Shown here piece by piece: positions 8,821-18,438 of a DNA stretch of 64,000 nt. Source of the DNA: Methylobacterium sp. NEAU K. GTDB lineage: Bacteria; Pseudomonadota; Alphaproteobacteria; Rhizobiales; Beijerinckiaceae. Made by a program: the position numbers and the translations under genes. Where the stretch lies: contig NZ_JAUYZJ010000013.1 in the NCBI RefSeq assembly GCF_030700285.1, positions 79,835-143,834 of the forward strand, in the 5' to 3' direction. The notes under the pieces are model-generated. The model saw nothing but the letters and a program-made list of their open reading frames with translations. It had not been told where the DNA came from and made no database searches. Numbering within the stretch: position 1 is the stretch's first letter; each line of letters starts with the position of its first letter.

Positions 8821-10340
8821 GGCGTCAGCACCTTCCCGGCTGTCGTGGTCTCGCGGCGCTGGGCGCTCAGTTCGGCCAGCGTCGTCTCGGTGTGCTTCGC
8901 CGGGGCGGTGTGGGGGAAGTCGCTGCGCCAATGGGCGCCGCGGCTCTCCCGGCGGTCCAGCGCGCCGCGGGCGATCATGAGCGCCACCAGCGCCGCGTCG
9001 CAGCTCTCGGCACGCGGCTCGAGTGCGGCGATCGCCTCCGCGAGGCCTGCGGCGTCGCGCACGACGCCGACCCGGGCCTCCATCAGCGCGCGGATCGCCG
9101 GGAGGTCGGTGACCGGGCGGGCCACCGCGGCTTCCGGGACGATCGTGCCCGGGGGTGGCGCGTCGAGCTCGTCGGCGATGAAGCGGGCGTAAGCCAGTCC
9201 CTCCAGCAGGGAGTTGCTGGCGAGCCGGTTCGCGCCGTGAAGCCCCGTGGAGGAGACCTCGCCGCAGGCATAGAGGCCCGGCACCGAGGTGGCACCATGC
9301 GCGTCGACCTTCACGCCGCCCATGTGGTAGTGGGCCGCCGGACGGACCGGGATCGGCTGCACCGCCGGGTCGATGCCGGCGGCGGCGCAGAGACCCGCCA
9401 CCGTGGGGAAGCGCGTCGGCATCGCGGCCCCGAGGGCGCCACGCGCATCCAGATAGACCGTACGGCCCCTCTGGAGCGCCTGGAAGATGCCCCGGGCGAC
9501 CACGTCGCGGGGCGCGAGGTCGCCGCCGGTGATCCCCGCCATCACGGCGTCGCCGCGCTCGTCGATCAGGCGCGCGCCCTCGCCGCGGAGTGCCTCGGTG
9601 GCGAGCGGCATCGGGTCGGCGCCGGCCGCGATGGCGGTCGGGTGGAACTGCACGAACTCCATGTCACGCACCACTGCCCCGGCGCGGGCGGCGAGCGCCA
9701 GCCCGCGGCCGATGGCGCCGGGCGGATTTGTGGTCGCCGCGTAGAGCGCGCCGACGCCCCCGGTGGCCAGAACCACGGCGCGGGCCGGGATACGGAACCG
9801 GGCGCCGTCGCGCTCGGCCACGATGCCGGCCACCGCGCCGCGCCGATCCCGCAGCAGATCGCAGGCGCGGGCTTCCACCACCTCTACGGAGGGCGCGTCC
9901 AGCACCGCCCGCACCAGCCCTTCGAGCACCCGGGCCCCGGTGGCGTCGCCGCCGGAACGGACGATGCGCCGACGGCCGTGCGCCGCCTCCAGGCCGAGGG
10001 CGAGTGCCCCGTCGCCGGTGCGGTCGAACGGGACGCCGATCCGCACCAGCCAGTCGATCAGCCCGGGTCCTTCCCGGGCGACGCGGAGCGCCACGTCGGG
10101 CTCGGTCAATCCCGCGCCGGCGGCCTCGGTATCGGCGGCGTGAAGCGCCGGCGCGTCGTCGGATCCGACCGGGGCAGCGATGCCGCCCTGCGCCCAGCCG
10201 GTGGCCGTGCCCAGGCCGAGCGCAGAGGCGGTGACCAGCGTCACCGGACGGGGTGCGAGCCGCAGCGCGACGCTGAGGCCCGCGACCCCGCCGCCGACCA
10301 CGACGATGCGGTCGGCGCTACTGGGGGAGACGGCGTTCAT
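8817..10340 (-). CDS. nadB: L-aspartate oxidase NadB
   Basis: NadB is the flavoprotein that oxidises L-aspartate to iminoaspartate, which NadA condenses with dihydroxyacetone phosphate to give quinolinate. The N-terminus has the FAD-binding VVVGGGVAGLSVAL (about residues 13-26). The fumarate reductase-type motifs follow: GWAQGGIAAPVG, GLIDWLVRIGVPFDR, MEFVQFHPTAI, HYHMGGVKVDAHG and CGEVSSTGLHGANRLASNSLLEGL. The length of 507 residues is typical. The ATG at 10340 sits two bases after the nadA stop. It is the middle gene of the operon. The full set of succinate-dehydrogenase-like motifs together with the neighbours makes the call secure. Confidence 0.96.
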   Translation of the reverse strand: MNAVSPSSADRIVVVGGGVAGLSVALRLAPRPVTLVTASALGLGTATGWAQGGIAAPVGSDDAPALHAADTEAAGAGLTEPDVALRVAREGPGLIDWLVRIGVPFDRTGDGALALGLEAAHGRRRIVRSGGDATGARVLEGLVRAVLDAPSVEVVEARACDLLRDRRGAVAGIVAERDGARFRIPARAVVLATGGVGALYAATTNPPGAIGRGLALAARAGAVVRDMEFVQFHPTAIAAGADPMPLATEALRGEGARLIDERGDAVMAGITGGDLAPRDVVARGIFQALQRGRTVYLDARGALGAAMPTRFPTVAGLCAAAGIDPAVQPIPVRPAAHYHMGGVKVDAHGATSVPGLYACGEVSSTGLHGANRLASNSLLEGLAYARFIADELDAPPPGTIVPEAAVARPVTDLPAIRALMEARVGVVRDAAGLAEAIAALEPRAESCDAALVALMIARGALDRRESRGAHWRSDFPHTAPAKHTETTLAELSAQRRETTTAGKVLTP

Positions 10341-10342
10341 CG

Positions 10343-11353
10343 CTAACGGACCAGCAGCATGCGCTCGACCGCCGCCCTGGCGCGGTCGGCGAGGCCGGGA
10401 TCGACCGTGACTTCGTGGGTCATCGTCTCCAGGGCGCGGCGGATGTTCGCCAAGCTCATCCGCTTCATGTGCGGGCACATGTTGCAGGGCTTGATGAACT
10501 CGATATCCGGGTTCGCCGCGGCGATGTTGTCGGCCATCGAGCACTCGGTCACGAGCACCACCTGACGCGGGCGCTTCTGGAGCACGAAATCCATCATCAT
10601 CGCGGTCGAGCCGGAGAAGTCCGATTCGGCCACCACGTCCGGCGGGCATTCGGGATGCGCGATCACCGTGACGCCCGGGTAGCTCTCGCGCACGTCGCGG
10701 ATGTCGCCGGGTGTGAAGCGCTCGTGCACCTCGCAATGGCCCGCCCAGGTAAGGATCTCGATCTCGGGCAGCTCGGCCTGGACGTTCTGAGCGAGAAACT
10801 CGTCCGGGATCATCAGGACGCGGGGGGCGTTCAGCGATCGCACCACCGCGACCGCGTTCCCGCTCGTGCAGCACAGGTCCGATTCGGCCTTCACGGCCGC
10901 CGAGGTGTTCACGTAGGTGACGATCGGCACGCCTGGGTACTTGGCGCGCAGGCCGCGCACGTCGGCGGCGGTGATCGAATCGGCCAGCGAGCAGCCCGCG
11001 CCCATGTCGGGAATCAGCACGGTCTTGCCAGGATTCAGGAGCTTGGCGGTCTCGGCCATGAAGTGGACGCCGGCCAGCACGATCACGTCGGCGTCGACGT
11101 TCACCGCCTCGCGGGCCAGCGCGAGACTGTCGCCGACGATGTCGGCCACCGTGTGGAAGATCTCCGGCGCCTGGTAATTGTGCGCGAGGATCACGGCGTT
11201 GCGCTCGCGCTTCAGCCGCAGGATCGCCTCGATGTCGGGGGCCAGCGCCGCCCACTCGATCGCCGGAACGTGCCGACTGACGCGCGCGTAGAGATCCGGG
11301 AGCGGCAGGCCCGGAACGGGCGTGCGAGAGTCGGGTGACACGGTCGCCGCCAT
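10343..11353 (-). CDS. nadA: Quinolinate synthase NadA
   Basis: NadA is the [4Fe-4S] enzyme that forms quinolinate. Cysteine positions expected for the cluster are visible in GAGCSLADS (about residue 121), AHPECPPD and [11 protein letters not shown]. The N-terminal [13 protein letters not shown] is also a family hallmark. I place the start at ATG 11353 because GGAGG lies five bases upstream. The two in-frame ATGs further up (11365, 11383) fall on the ribosome site or inside a palindrome that is probably an operator. The resulting length is 336 residues. It is first in nadABC and is probably controlled through two 17-bp repeats just upstream. Confidence 0.96.
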   Translation of the reverse strand: MAATVSPDSRTPVPGLPLPDLYARVSRHVPAIEWAALAPDIEAILRLKRERNAVILAHNYQAPEIFHTVADIVGDSLALAREAVNVDADVIVLAGVHFMAETAKLLNPGKTVLIPDMGAGCSLADSITAADVRGLRAKYPGVPIVTYVNTSAAVKAESDLCCTSGNAVAVVRSLNAPRVLMIPDEFLAQNVQAELPEIEILTWAGHCEVHERFTPGDIRDVRESYPGVTVIAHPECPPDVVAESDFSGSTAMMMDFVLQKRPRQVVLVTECSMADNIAAANPDIEFIKPCNMCPHMKRMSLANIRRALETMTHEVTVDPGLADRARAAVERMLLVR

Positions 11354-11366
11354 GGCGTCCTCCATT

Positions 11367-11383
11367 ATGCTCACTTTGAGCAT
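11367..11383 (-). promoter_or_regulatory. Operator-like palindrome proximal to nadA
   Basis: A perfect 7-bp inverted repeat, ATGCTCA and TGAGCAT separated by three bases, lies immediately upstream of the nadA ribosome site. A related copy lies 59 bp further upstream (centre to centre). TGCTCA/TGAGCA palindromes before nadA are what would be expected for an NAD-biosynthesis repressor of the NadQ type predicted in alphaproteobacteria. That identification is from memory and not tested. No repressor gene is adjacent. Confidence 0.6.
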
Positions 11384-11425
11384 TGTGCCGCCTAACTTAT
11401 GGGGGCCGAACCCGGCTGTCCAGAT

Positions 11426-11442
11426 ATGCTAGCCTTGAGCAT
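11426..11442 (-). promoter_or_regulatory. Second operator-like palindrome upstream of nadA
   Basis: ATGCTAG and TGAGCAT separated by three bases form an imperfect version (two mismatches) of the palindrome at 11367-11383, with the same 17-bp layout. The 59-bp centre spacing would allow two repressor dimers to flank the nadA promoter. Confidence 0.5.
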
Positions 11443-11490
11443 AAATCTTTTGCGCCGCGGTGTTATGCTGCGCCGCCGAAGGCCGGGCGT

Positions 11491-12315
11491 TCAGCAGAAG
11501 GTCGCGGGATCGGGGCCGATCCGGCCGTCGGGCCGGTCGAGGGTGGTGATCTGATCCATCTCCTCGGGGCTCAGCGCGAAGTCGAACACCGCGATGTTCT
11601 CGATGATACGCTCCGGGTGCGCGGTCTTCGGAATCGCCACGCAGCCGATCTGCACCTGCCAGCGCAGGACCACCTGCGCCGGGCTCTTCCCGTGTGCCTT
11701 GGCGATCGCCACGACCACCGGATCGTTCAGCTCCTTGCCCTGGCCCAGCGGGCTCCACGACTCGGTCACGATGCCGTGGCGGGCATCGTCCGCGCGCGGC
11801 TCCTTGCGCTGGAAGTGCGGATGCAGCTCGATCTGGTTGACGGTGGGTGCGACGCCGGTCTCGCCGATCAGCGTGGCGATGTGCTCGGCCGTGAAGTTCG
11901 AGACGCCGATCGATCTCACCCGCCCCTCCTCACGAAGCTGGATCATGGCCTTCCAGCTCTCGACGAACAGGCGTCGCTGCGGACAGGGCCAGTGGATCAG
12001 GTACAGGTCGACATAATCCTGCCCGAGGCGCTTCAGGCTCTCCTCGAAGGCGTGCCGCGTGGCGTCGCGACCCTGGCGGTCGTTCCAGAGCTTGGTGGTC
12101 AGGAAGACCTCGTCGCGGGGGACCGGCGCATCCCGGATCCCGCGGCCCACGCCAGCCTCGTTGCCGTAGACGGAAGCGGTGTCGACCAGGCGATAGCCGG
12201 CCTGAAGCGCCCGGCCGACCAGGTCGGAGGCCTGGGAATCCGAGAGCTGCCAGCATCCGAAGCCGATCTGCGGGATGCGGCGCCCGTCATTGAGGGGCAG
12301 GGTCGGGATGGCCAT
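11491..12315 (-). CDS. Aldo/keto reductase
   Basis: This is an NADPH-dependent carbonyl reductase of the aldo/keto reductase superfamily. The catalytic tetrad is visible: Asp and Tyr in [11 protein letters not shown], Lys in FLTTKLWN, and His in LYLIHWPCP. The NADP-binding end has [14 protein letters not shown]. The length of 274 residues is typical of the 2,5-diketo-D-gluconate reductase (AKR5-like) branch. ATG at 12315 has a GGAG nine bases upstream and is preferred over an upstream TTG. The gene is divergent from paoA with about 200 bases between them and lies upstream of nadA on the same strand. The natural substrate cannot be read from the sequence. Confidence 0.92.
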   Translation of the reverse strand: MAIPTLPLNDGRRIPQIGFGCWQLSDSQASDLVGRALQAGYRLVDTASVYGNEAGVGRGIRDAPVPRDEVFLTTKLWNDRQGRDATRHAFEESLKRLGQDYVDLYLIHWPCPQRRLFVESWKAMIQLREEGRVRSIGVSNFTAEHIATLIGETGVAPTVNQIELHPHFQRKEPRADDARHGIVTESWSPLGQGKELNDPVVVAIAKAHGKSPAQVVLRWQVQIGCVAIPKTAHPERIIENIAVFDFALSPEEMDQITTLDRPDGRIGPDPATFC

Positions 12316-12512
12316 TCCGAAGCGCTCCGCTGGATGTATCCGGACCAAATCACCTGGGCAGGGGACCGCTCATCGACCAGGGCCGGAATGCGCGGAGCCG
12401 CGGTGAACGAGCGCAGTCTGGACCGGATCTAATCCGCGGAGCCGGACGTTGGGAAACGAAATTCCAGGTTGCGCCGCCCCGCCGGGCGCCGCGCACGGGT
12501 GGATCGGGCAGC

Positions 12513-13163
12513 ATGACAGACGAGATTCCGACGAAGCCGCTCGCCTTGACGCGCCGCGCCGTCGTGGAGGGCTGCGCCGTGGCCGGGGCGCTGGGCGCCC
12601 TTGGGGTCGGTCCGTCGCCAGCCACGGCGGCACCGGGAGATCCCGCCGCCCAGACCATGCCGATGCGGCTCAGCGTCAACGGGCAGGCGCGCGACCTCGT
12701 CCTCGATACGCGGACGACCCTGCTCGACGCCCTGCGCGAGCACCTTGCGCTCACCGGCACCAAGAAGGGCTGCGACCATGGCCAGTGCGGGGCCTGCACG
12801 GTGCTGGTCGAAGGGCGGCGGATCAACGCCTGCCTGACGCTGGCGGCCATGCACGAGGGCGATGACATCACCACGATCGAGGGCTTGGCTTCCGGCGACA
12901 AGCTCCACCCGATGCAGGCGGCCTTCATCGCGCATGACGGCTTCCAGTGCGGCTACTGCACGCCGGGGCAGATCTGCTCGTCGGTGGGCATGCTGAGCGA
13001 GGCCAAGGCCGGGTGGCCGAGCCACGTCACCGACGACATCGCCGCGACCCCGAGCCTCAGCGACGCCGAGATCCGCGAGCGGATGAGCGGCAACATCTGC
13101 CGTTGCAGCGCCTACCCGAACATCGTCGCGGCGATCCGCGACACCGCCGCCGGCAATCTCTGA
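12513..13163 (+). CDS. paoA: Aldehyde oxidoreductase [2Fe-2S] subunit, PaoA-like
   Basis: This is the iron-sulfur subunit of a periplasmic xanthine-oxidase-family aldehyde dehydrogenase. A twin-arginine signal is visible: LTRRAVVEG with Arg14-Arg15, then a hydrophobic stretch ending near ATAAP, consistent with export of the folded complex. The plant-type cluster motif is [12 protein letters not shown] with a fourth Cys in INAC. The second cluster motif is CGYCTPGQ followed by CRCSA. The length of 216 residues fits E. coli PaoA (YagT). It begins a paoA-paoB-paoC set; paoB starts ten bases after its stop. The three-gene order and the Tat signal distinguish it from cytoplasmic xanthine dehydrogenase. 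Confidence 0.9.
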   Translation: MTDEIPTKPLALTRRAVVEGCAVAGALGALGVGPSPATAAPGDPAAQTMPMRLSVNGQARDLVLDTRTTLLDALREHLALTGTKKGCDHGQCGACTVLVEGRRINACLTLAAMHEGDDITTIEGLASGDKLHPMQAAFIAHDGFQCGYCTPGQICSSVGMLSEAKAGWPSHVTDDIAATPSLSDAEIRERMSGNICRCSAYPNIVAAIRDTAAGNL

Positions 13164-13173
13164 GGGGGCGGAC

Positions 13174-14148
13174 ATGAAGGCTTTCACCTACGAGCGTCCG
13201 GCCACCGTGCAGGACGCCGCCAAGCTCGCGGCCGAGCGGCCGAATGCGAAATTCATCGCCGGCGGCACCAACCTGCTCGACCTGATGAAGCTCCAGATCG
13301 AGACCCCCGCGACCCTGATCGACGTCAACCGGCTGCCGCTCGACGCGATCGAGGCCACGCAGGACGGCGGCTTGCGCATCGGCGCACTGGTCCGCAATTC
13401 CGACCTCGCCGCCGATCATCGGGTGCGCAAGGATTACGCGGTGCTGGCGAAGGCCCTGCTCGCCGGCGCCTCGGGCCAGCTGCGCAACAAGGCGACCACC
13501 GCCGGCAACCTGCTCCAGCGGACGCGCTGCTACTATTTCTACGACACTGCGATGCCCTGCAACAAACGTGAGCCGGGCTCGGGCTGCTCGGCGATCGGCG
13601 GGTTCAACCGCATCATGGCGGTGGTGGGGGCGAGCGAGTCCTGCATCGCCACCAACCCGTCCGACATGAACGTCGCGATGCGTGCCCTCGACGCCACCGT
13701 CGAGACCATGGATCGGAACGGGCAATCGCGGACGATCCCGATAGCCGACTTCCACCGGCTCCCCGGTGACACGCCGCAGATCGAGACGGATCTGCGCAAG
13801 GGCGAGATCATCACGGCCGTGACGCTGCCGAAGCCGGTGGCCGGCGCGCATGTCTATCGCAAGGTCCGCGACCGGGCCTCCTATGCCTTCGCCACGGTTT
13901 CGGTTGCCGCGGTGATCGCGCAGGCCGAGGGCGGCAAGCCCCGGGCGGCGCGGCTCGCCTTCGGCGGTCTGGCCCACAAGCCCTGGCGCGTGGCCGAGGC
14001 CGAGGATGCGCTGGTACGCACCGGCTCCGCCGATGCCGCCGCCGACGCGGTGCTGGCAGGTGCCCGCGGCTACGGCGCCAACGACTTCAAGATCCCTCTG
14101 ACCCGGCGGACCCTGCGCGCTGTCGTGGCGCAGGCGACCCGCGCCTGA
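13174..14148 (+). CDS. paoB: Aldehyde oxidoreductase FAD-binding subunit, PaoB-like
   Basis: PaoB carries FAD and passes electrons from the [2Fe-2S] clusters to the acceptor. The FAD-binding PCMH-type N-terminus shows [20 protein letters not shown] and the later [14 protein letters not shown]. The cysteine-rich insert (Cys in [22 protein letters not shown]) is the feature that gives PaoB an additional [4Fe-4S] cluster. The CODH-type C-terminal domain follows. The length of 324 residues matches the family. It has no signal of its own, as expected for a subunit exported by hitch-hiking with PaoA. About 120 bases separate it from paoC, more than usual within an operon. Confidence 0.9.
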   Translation: MKAFTYERPATVQDAAKLAAERPNAKFIAGGTNLLDLMKLQIETPATLIDVNRLPLDAIEATQDGGLRIGALVRNSDLAADHRVRKDYAVLAKALLAGASGQLRNKATTAGNLLQRTRCYYFYDTAMPCNKREPGSGCSAIGGFNRIMAVVGASESCIATNPSDMNVAMRALDATVETMDRNGQSRTIPIADFHRLPGDTPQIETDLRKGEIITAVTLPKPVAGAHVYRKVRDRASYAFATVSVAAVIAQAEGGKPRAARLAFGGLAHKPWRVAEAEDALVRTGSADAAADAVLAGARGYGANDFKIPLTRRTLRAVVAQATRA

Positions 14149-14269
14149 GCAGGTTTGGGAAACGTGGTCCCCGGTTTTCCGTCAAAAACCTGCGGCCCAT
14201 CAGAAATCCAGGCAACCTTGTGACGGTCCGCCGATGCAAGGGCGCCGAATTCCGGCAAGGACCGTTCCC

Positions 14270-16492
14270 ATGGAGATGAACCAGCCGATCGGCCGGACCC
14301 CCCTCGACGACCGGCCCGACGGCCTCGTCGGAAGGCCGCTCGACCGAGTCGAGGGACCGCTCAAGGTGACCGGGCACGCGCCCTACGCCTACGAGACCCG
14401 TGCGCTGAAAGACCCGGCCTACGGGTTCATCGTGCCGGCGACCGTCGCGGCCGGGACCATCCGGGCGATCGATGCCGAGGCTGCCCGCCGGGCGCCGGGC
14501 ACGATCCTGGTCCTGACCCACGAGAACGTGCCCGAGCAGGGCGAGAAGAAGGAACAGGTCTGGCCGCAGCTCCAAGGTACCGAGGTCAAATTCTACGGGC
14601 AGCCCGTGGCCTTCGTCGTGGCCGAGACCTTCGAGCAGGCGCGCGCAGCCGCCATGCTGGTGACGGTCCGGTACGATGCGGCCAAGCCCAAAGCGCTGCT
14701 CAAGGACAACATGGCGGCGGCCTTCGAGCCGAAGCCGATCAATTCGCCACCCGATTCCAAGCTCGGCGACTTCGAGGCCGCCTTCGCGGCCGCCCCGGTG
14801 AAGCTCGACGTGGAATACACCACGCCACCGCAGATCCACGCCCAGATGGAGCCGCACGCCACCATCGCCTCGTGGGAGGGCGACGGCGTGGTGCTCTACA
14901 CCGCCAACCAAATGCCGAACCGCGGCCAGAAGGCGCTTGGCTCCGTGCTCAAGCTGCCGCCCGAGAAGGTGCGGATCGTCAGCCCCTATATCGGCGGCGG
15001 CTTCGGGGCGAAGCTCCAGGCGCAGCCGGAGGCGACGCTCGCCATCCTGGCCTCCAAGGTGATCGGTCGGCCCGTGAAGGTCGCGCTGACCCGCCAGCAG
15101 GAGTTCCATGTCGCGACCCACCGCAGCGACACGATCCAGCGGATCCGGCTCGGGGCCGACCCGGACGGACGGCTCTCGGCGATCAGCCACGAATCCTGGT
15201 CCGACACCGCCGAGGGCGACGGCTTCTTCGAGACCGCCGCCAACGTCACCCGCTCGCTCTACGCGGCGCCGAACCGGGTGACCCGCCACCGGCTCGTCAA
15301 CCTGAACATGCCGATCGCCTCGTCGATGCGCGCGCCGGGCGAGGCCGTGGGTCAGCTCGCCTTCGAATGCGCCATGGACGAGCTGGCCGAGCAGTTGAAG
15401 GTCGACCCGATCGAGCTGCGGGTGCGCAACGAGCCCGCCGAGGATCCCGAGAAGAAGGTGCCGTTCTCCACCCGCCAGCTAGTGCCCTGCATGCGCGAGG
15501 GCGCGCGCCTGTTCGGCTGGGACAAGCGGCAGGCGCCGGGAAGCCGGCGCGAGGGCAATTGGCTCGTCGGGATGGGCATGTCGGCCGCTGCCCGCCTCAA
15601 TCCGCTGATGCCCTCGGCCGCCAAGGTCCGGCTGGGGCCGGACGGGGTACTGGTGGTGCGCATGGCGATGACCGATCCCGGCACCGGCACCTACACGATC
15701 CTCACCCAGATCGCAGGCGAGATGCTGGGCCTGAGTCCCGACCGGGTGCGGGTTGAGATGGGCGACACCGATTTTCCGTTCGCGGCAGGCTCCGGCGGCT
15801 CGTTCGGCGCCGGCTCCTCGGGCTCCGCCCTCTACGTCGCCTGCGACAACCTCCGACAGGCGCTCCTGAAGGCCGGCGACCTCAACCCGGACGGCGCGAC
15901 CTTCCGGGACGGCGCCGTGACCTCGGGCAACCGCACCGAGTCGCTCACCGACCTCGCCGGCTCTGGGCTGGAGGCGTCCGGCGAGATCAAGCCCGGCGAG
16001 ATGAAGCAGAAATTCTCGCAATACTCCTACGGCGCGCATTTCGCCGAAGTCGGTGTCGACGCCGACACCGGTGAGATCAGGCTGCGCCGCATGCTCGGCG
16101 TCTTCACCGGCGGCCGCATCCTGAACGCGAAGACGGCGCGCAGCCAGGCGATCGGCGGCATGACCTTCGGGGTCGGCGCGGCGCTGATGGAGGATGCGGT
16201 CGTCGATCCGCGCTACGGCTTCTTCGTCAACCACGACCTTGCCGAATACCACGTGCCGGTCCACGCCGACGTGCCGGCGATCGACGCGGTGTTCCTCCCC
16301 GAACTCGACGACAAGGCGAACCCGCTGAAGAGCAAGGGGCTCGGCGAATTGGGCATCTGCGGCGCCGGCGCGTCGCTCGCCAACGCCATCTACAACGCCA
16401 CTGGCATCCGCCTCCGTGAATACCCGCTGACCCTGGACAAGGTGCTCAAGGGTTTCGAGGAGCAGGAGGGACAGGCGCAGCGGCGGACCTGA
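14270..16492 (+). CDS. paoC: Aldehyde oxidoreductase molybdenum-binding subunit, PaoC-like
   Basis: PaoC is the large subunit that binds the molybdenum cofactor and oxidises aldehydes, aromatic ones in E. coli, to carboxylic acids. Visible family motifs include PYIGGGFGAKLQ, the SMRAPGEA loop, SGGSFGAGSSGSALY for cofactor binding, and KGLGELGICGAGASLANAIYNA. That last motif contains the expected catalytic glutamate in GLGELG. ATG at 14270 has AAGGA about eight bases upstream and gives 740 residues, slightly longer than E. coli PaoC (732). No PaoD/XdhC maturation factor is encoded next to it, so the sulfuration chaperone would have to be encoded elsewhere. An acyl-CoA ligase follows 249 bases later. 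Confidence 0.92.
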   Translation: MEMNQPIGRTPLDDRPDGLVGRPLDRVEGPLKVTGHAPYAYETRALKDPAYGFIVPATVAAGTIRAIDAEAARRAPGTILVLTHENVPEQGEKKEQVWPQLQGTEVKFYGQPVAFVVAETFEQARAAAMLVTVRYDAAKPKALLKDNMAAAFEPKPINSPPDSKLGDFEAAFAAAPVKLDVEYTTPPQIHAQMEPHATIASWEGDGVVLYTANQMPNRGQKALGSVLKLPPEKVRIVSPYIGGGFGAKLQAQPEATLAILASKVIGRPVKVALTRQQEFHVATHRSDTIQRIRLGADPDGRLSAISHESWSDTAEGDGFFETAANVTRSLYAAPNRVTRHRLVNLNMPIASSMRAPGEAVGQLAFECAMDELAEQLKVDPIELRVRNEPAEDPEKKVPFSTRQLVPCMREGARLFGWDKRQAPGSRREGNWLVGMGMSAAARLNPLMPSAAKVRLGPDGVLVVRMAMTDPGTGTYTILTQIAGEMLGLSPDRVRVEMGDTDFPFAAGSGGSFGAGSSGSALYVACDNLRQALLKAGDLNPDGATFRDGAVTSGNRTESLTDLAGSGLEASGEIKPGEMKQKFSQYSYGAHFAEVGVDADTGEIRLRRMLGVFTGGRILNAKTARSQAIGGMTFGVGAALMEDAVVDPRYGFFVNHDLAEYHVPVHADVPAIDAVFLPELDDKANPLKSKGLGELGICGAGASLANAIYNATGIRLREYPLTLDKVLKGFEEQEGQAQRRT

Positions 16493-16740
16493 CGGGATCG
16501 CGACGGGCGGCCGTCGCCGCAGCGGCCCGGTCGCGGCACCGACGAACTGGAAACGGGCGGTGACGGACAGGCGCAACGCCCTGTCCCTGGTGTTCGACGC
16601 GTCAGCGGAAGGCGATCCGGCGGATGGACAGCGACGGAGCGGCGCCCGCCTCGTCTCTCGATCCGCCCCATACCCGCGGTTGACGGGCGCTGCGCCGATG
16701 CGGGACACCCGGGCAAGACCCTGAAGGTAGGGAATGCTCG

Positions 16741-18267
16741 GTGCTCCAAGACCGCCATCCGCCCGCCCGCTTCAACGCGGCGCGCTATTGCCTGGCCGAG
16801 AATGCCCGACTGCGCCCCGACAAGACCGCGCTCGTGATGGTCGGCGACGGCACCGCGGCGCGGCTCAGCTTCGGTCAGGCCGACCGGGCGGTGCGGGGCA
16901 TCGCAGCGGGCCTGCTGGGGCTGGGCCTGAGGTCCGGAGACCGGGTGATGATCCGGATGGGCAACGAGGCCGACTACGTCCTGGTCTATTTCGGCGCCCT
17001 GGCGGCCGGCCTCGTGGCACTGCCGTCCTCGCCGCAACTCACAGAGGGCGAGGCGGCCTTCCTGATGGAGAATTCGGGTGCCGCCGCCATCGTGGTCGGC
17101 GGCGGCTGCACGGTCTCCCCGGAGGCGCTGGGCGGCCGTCTCCTGCTGGATGCCGCCGCTGTCGCGGCCCTGAAGGCGGGGCCGCCCCTGCCGGACTACG
17201 CCGACACCGCGGCCGACGATCCGGCGATGCTGATCTACACCTCGGGCACCACTAGCCGGCCGAAGGGCGTCCTGCACGCCCACCGCGCCGCCTATGGTCG
17301 GCGGCCGATGGTCGAGCACTGGCTCGGCCTCACGGAATCCGACGTGATGCTGCACGCCGGCACGATGAACTGGACCTACACGCTGGGTGTGGGCTTGAGC
17401 GACCCGTGGTCGGTGGGCGCCACCGCGGTGCTCTACAACGGGCCGCGCGATCCCGCCGTCTGGCCGCGGCTGATCGCGGAATACCGCGCCACGCTGTTTG
17501 CGGCAGTGCCGACCCTCTACCGCCAGATCCTGAAATACGGCGACCTCGGCGCCCACGACCTATCGAGCCTGCGCCACGGCTGCACGGCGGGCGAGCCCCT
17601 GCCGGTCGAGCTGCTCGAGGCCTGGAGCCGGGCTACGGCCAAGCCGCTCTACGAGGCGCTCGGGATGAGCGAGATCTCCACCTACATCTCAAGCGGCCCG
17701 ACCGTCCCAGTGCGCCCGGGATCGCCGGGCAAGCCGCAGCCCGGGCGGCGCGTGGCGATCCTGCCGGTGGAGGGCGAGCCCCTGCCTCTGCCTGCGGGCG
17801 AGAGCGGCCTGCTGGCCGTCCACCGCTCCGAGCCGGGGCTGATGCTCGGCTACTGGAACCGCCCCGAAGAGGAAGCGGAGGTGATGCGCGGGGACTGGTT
17901 CGTCGGCGGCGACCTCGCCCGGCTCGATTCCGACGGCTACCTCTGGTTCGAGGGCCGCAACAACGACCTGATGAAGGCGATGGGCTACCGCGTGTCGCCC
18001 AACGAGGTGGAGGTCGTGCTCGCCGCCCACCCAGCCGTGGCGGAGGTCGGCGTGGCCGAACTGCCGGTCCGGGCGGACGTCTCCGTCATCTGCGGCTTCG
18101 TCGTGCTCCAGCCCGGCGCCGAACCAGACGCGACGGCCCTGCTCGCGTGGTGCGCCGAGCGGCTGGCCACCTACAAGCGCCCGCGGGAGATCCGGTTCCT
18201 CGACGCCCTGCCACGCACCGCCAATGGCAAGGTGCAGCGCAAGCGGCTGGTCGAGGTGACGGGGTGA
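16741..18267 (+). CDS. AMP-dependent acyl-CoA ligase, benzoate-CoA ligase-like
   Basis: This adenylate-forming enzyme activates a carboxylic acid to its CoA thioester. The P-loop-like motif LIYTSGTTSRPKGVLH is at about residues 163-178. It is followed by the A5-type YEALGMSE, the hinge region GDLARLDSDGYLWFEGRNNDLMKAMGYRVSPNEVE and the catalytic lysine motif TANGKVQRKRL near the C-terminus. Overall motif spacing and the 508-residue length suit the benzoate/4-hydroxybenzoate-CoA ligase and medium-chain acyl-CoA synthetase branch. The start is GTG at 16741. It follows paoABC on the same strand and could use the acid that PaoABC makes. That link is inference. Confidence 0.88.
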   Translation: MLQDRHPPARFNAARYCLAENARLRPDKTALVMVGDGTAARLSFGQADRAVRGIAAGLLGLGLRSGDRVMIRMGNEADYVLVYFGALAAGLVALPSSPQLTEGEAAFLMENSGAAAIVVGGGCTVSPEALGGRLLLDAAAVAALKAGPPLPDYADTAADDPAMLIYTSGTTSRPKGVLHAHRAAYGRRPMVEHWLGLTESDVMLHAGTMNWTYTLGVGLSDPWSVGATAVLYNGPRDPAVWPRLIAEYRATLFAAVPTLYRQILKYGDLGAHDLSSLRHGCTAGEPLPVELLEAWSRATAKPLYEALGMSEISTYISSGPTVPVRPGSPGKPQPGRRVAILPVEGEPLPLPAGESGLLAVHRSEPGLMLGYWNRPEEEAEVMRGDWFVGGDLARLDSDGYLWFEGRNNDLMKAMGYRVSPNEVEVVLAAHPAVAEVGVAELPVRADVSVICGFVVLQPGAEPDATALLAWCAERLATYKRPREIRFLDALPRTANGKVQRKRLVEVTG

Positions 18268-18438
18268 CGGGGAGTTTTTCCCCTCCCCTCTGCGGGCTGA
18301 GGGATTCATACATCGTCGATCGGCCGGGCAAACGCAGCCAATGGGCTGGTCGGACAGGCTTGCCGGACGGCGCGGGCCGATGTGTGAATCCGATGGCTCG
18401 GCGGCGGAGGGAGAGACGGGGGCGTCGTCGCATCGCCG

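Noticed and set aside
18270..18300. Small hairpin GGGGA/TCCCC between acyl-CoA ligase and mgtE
   Set aside because: Only a five-base stem and no T-run after it; not a credible terminator.
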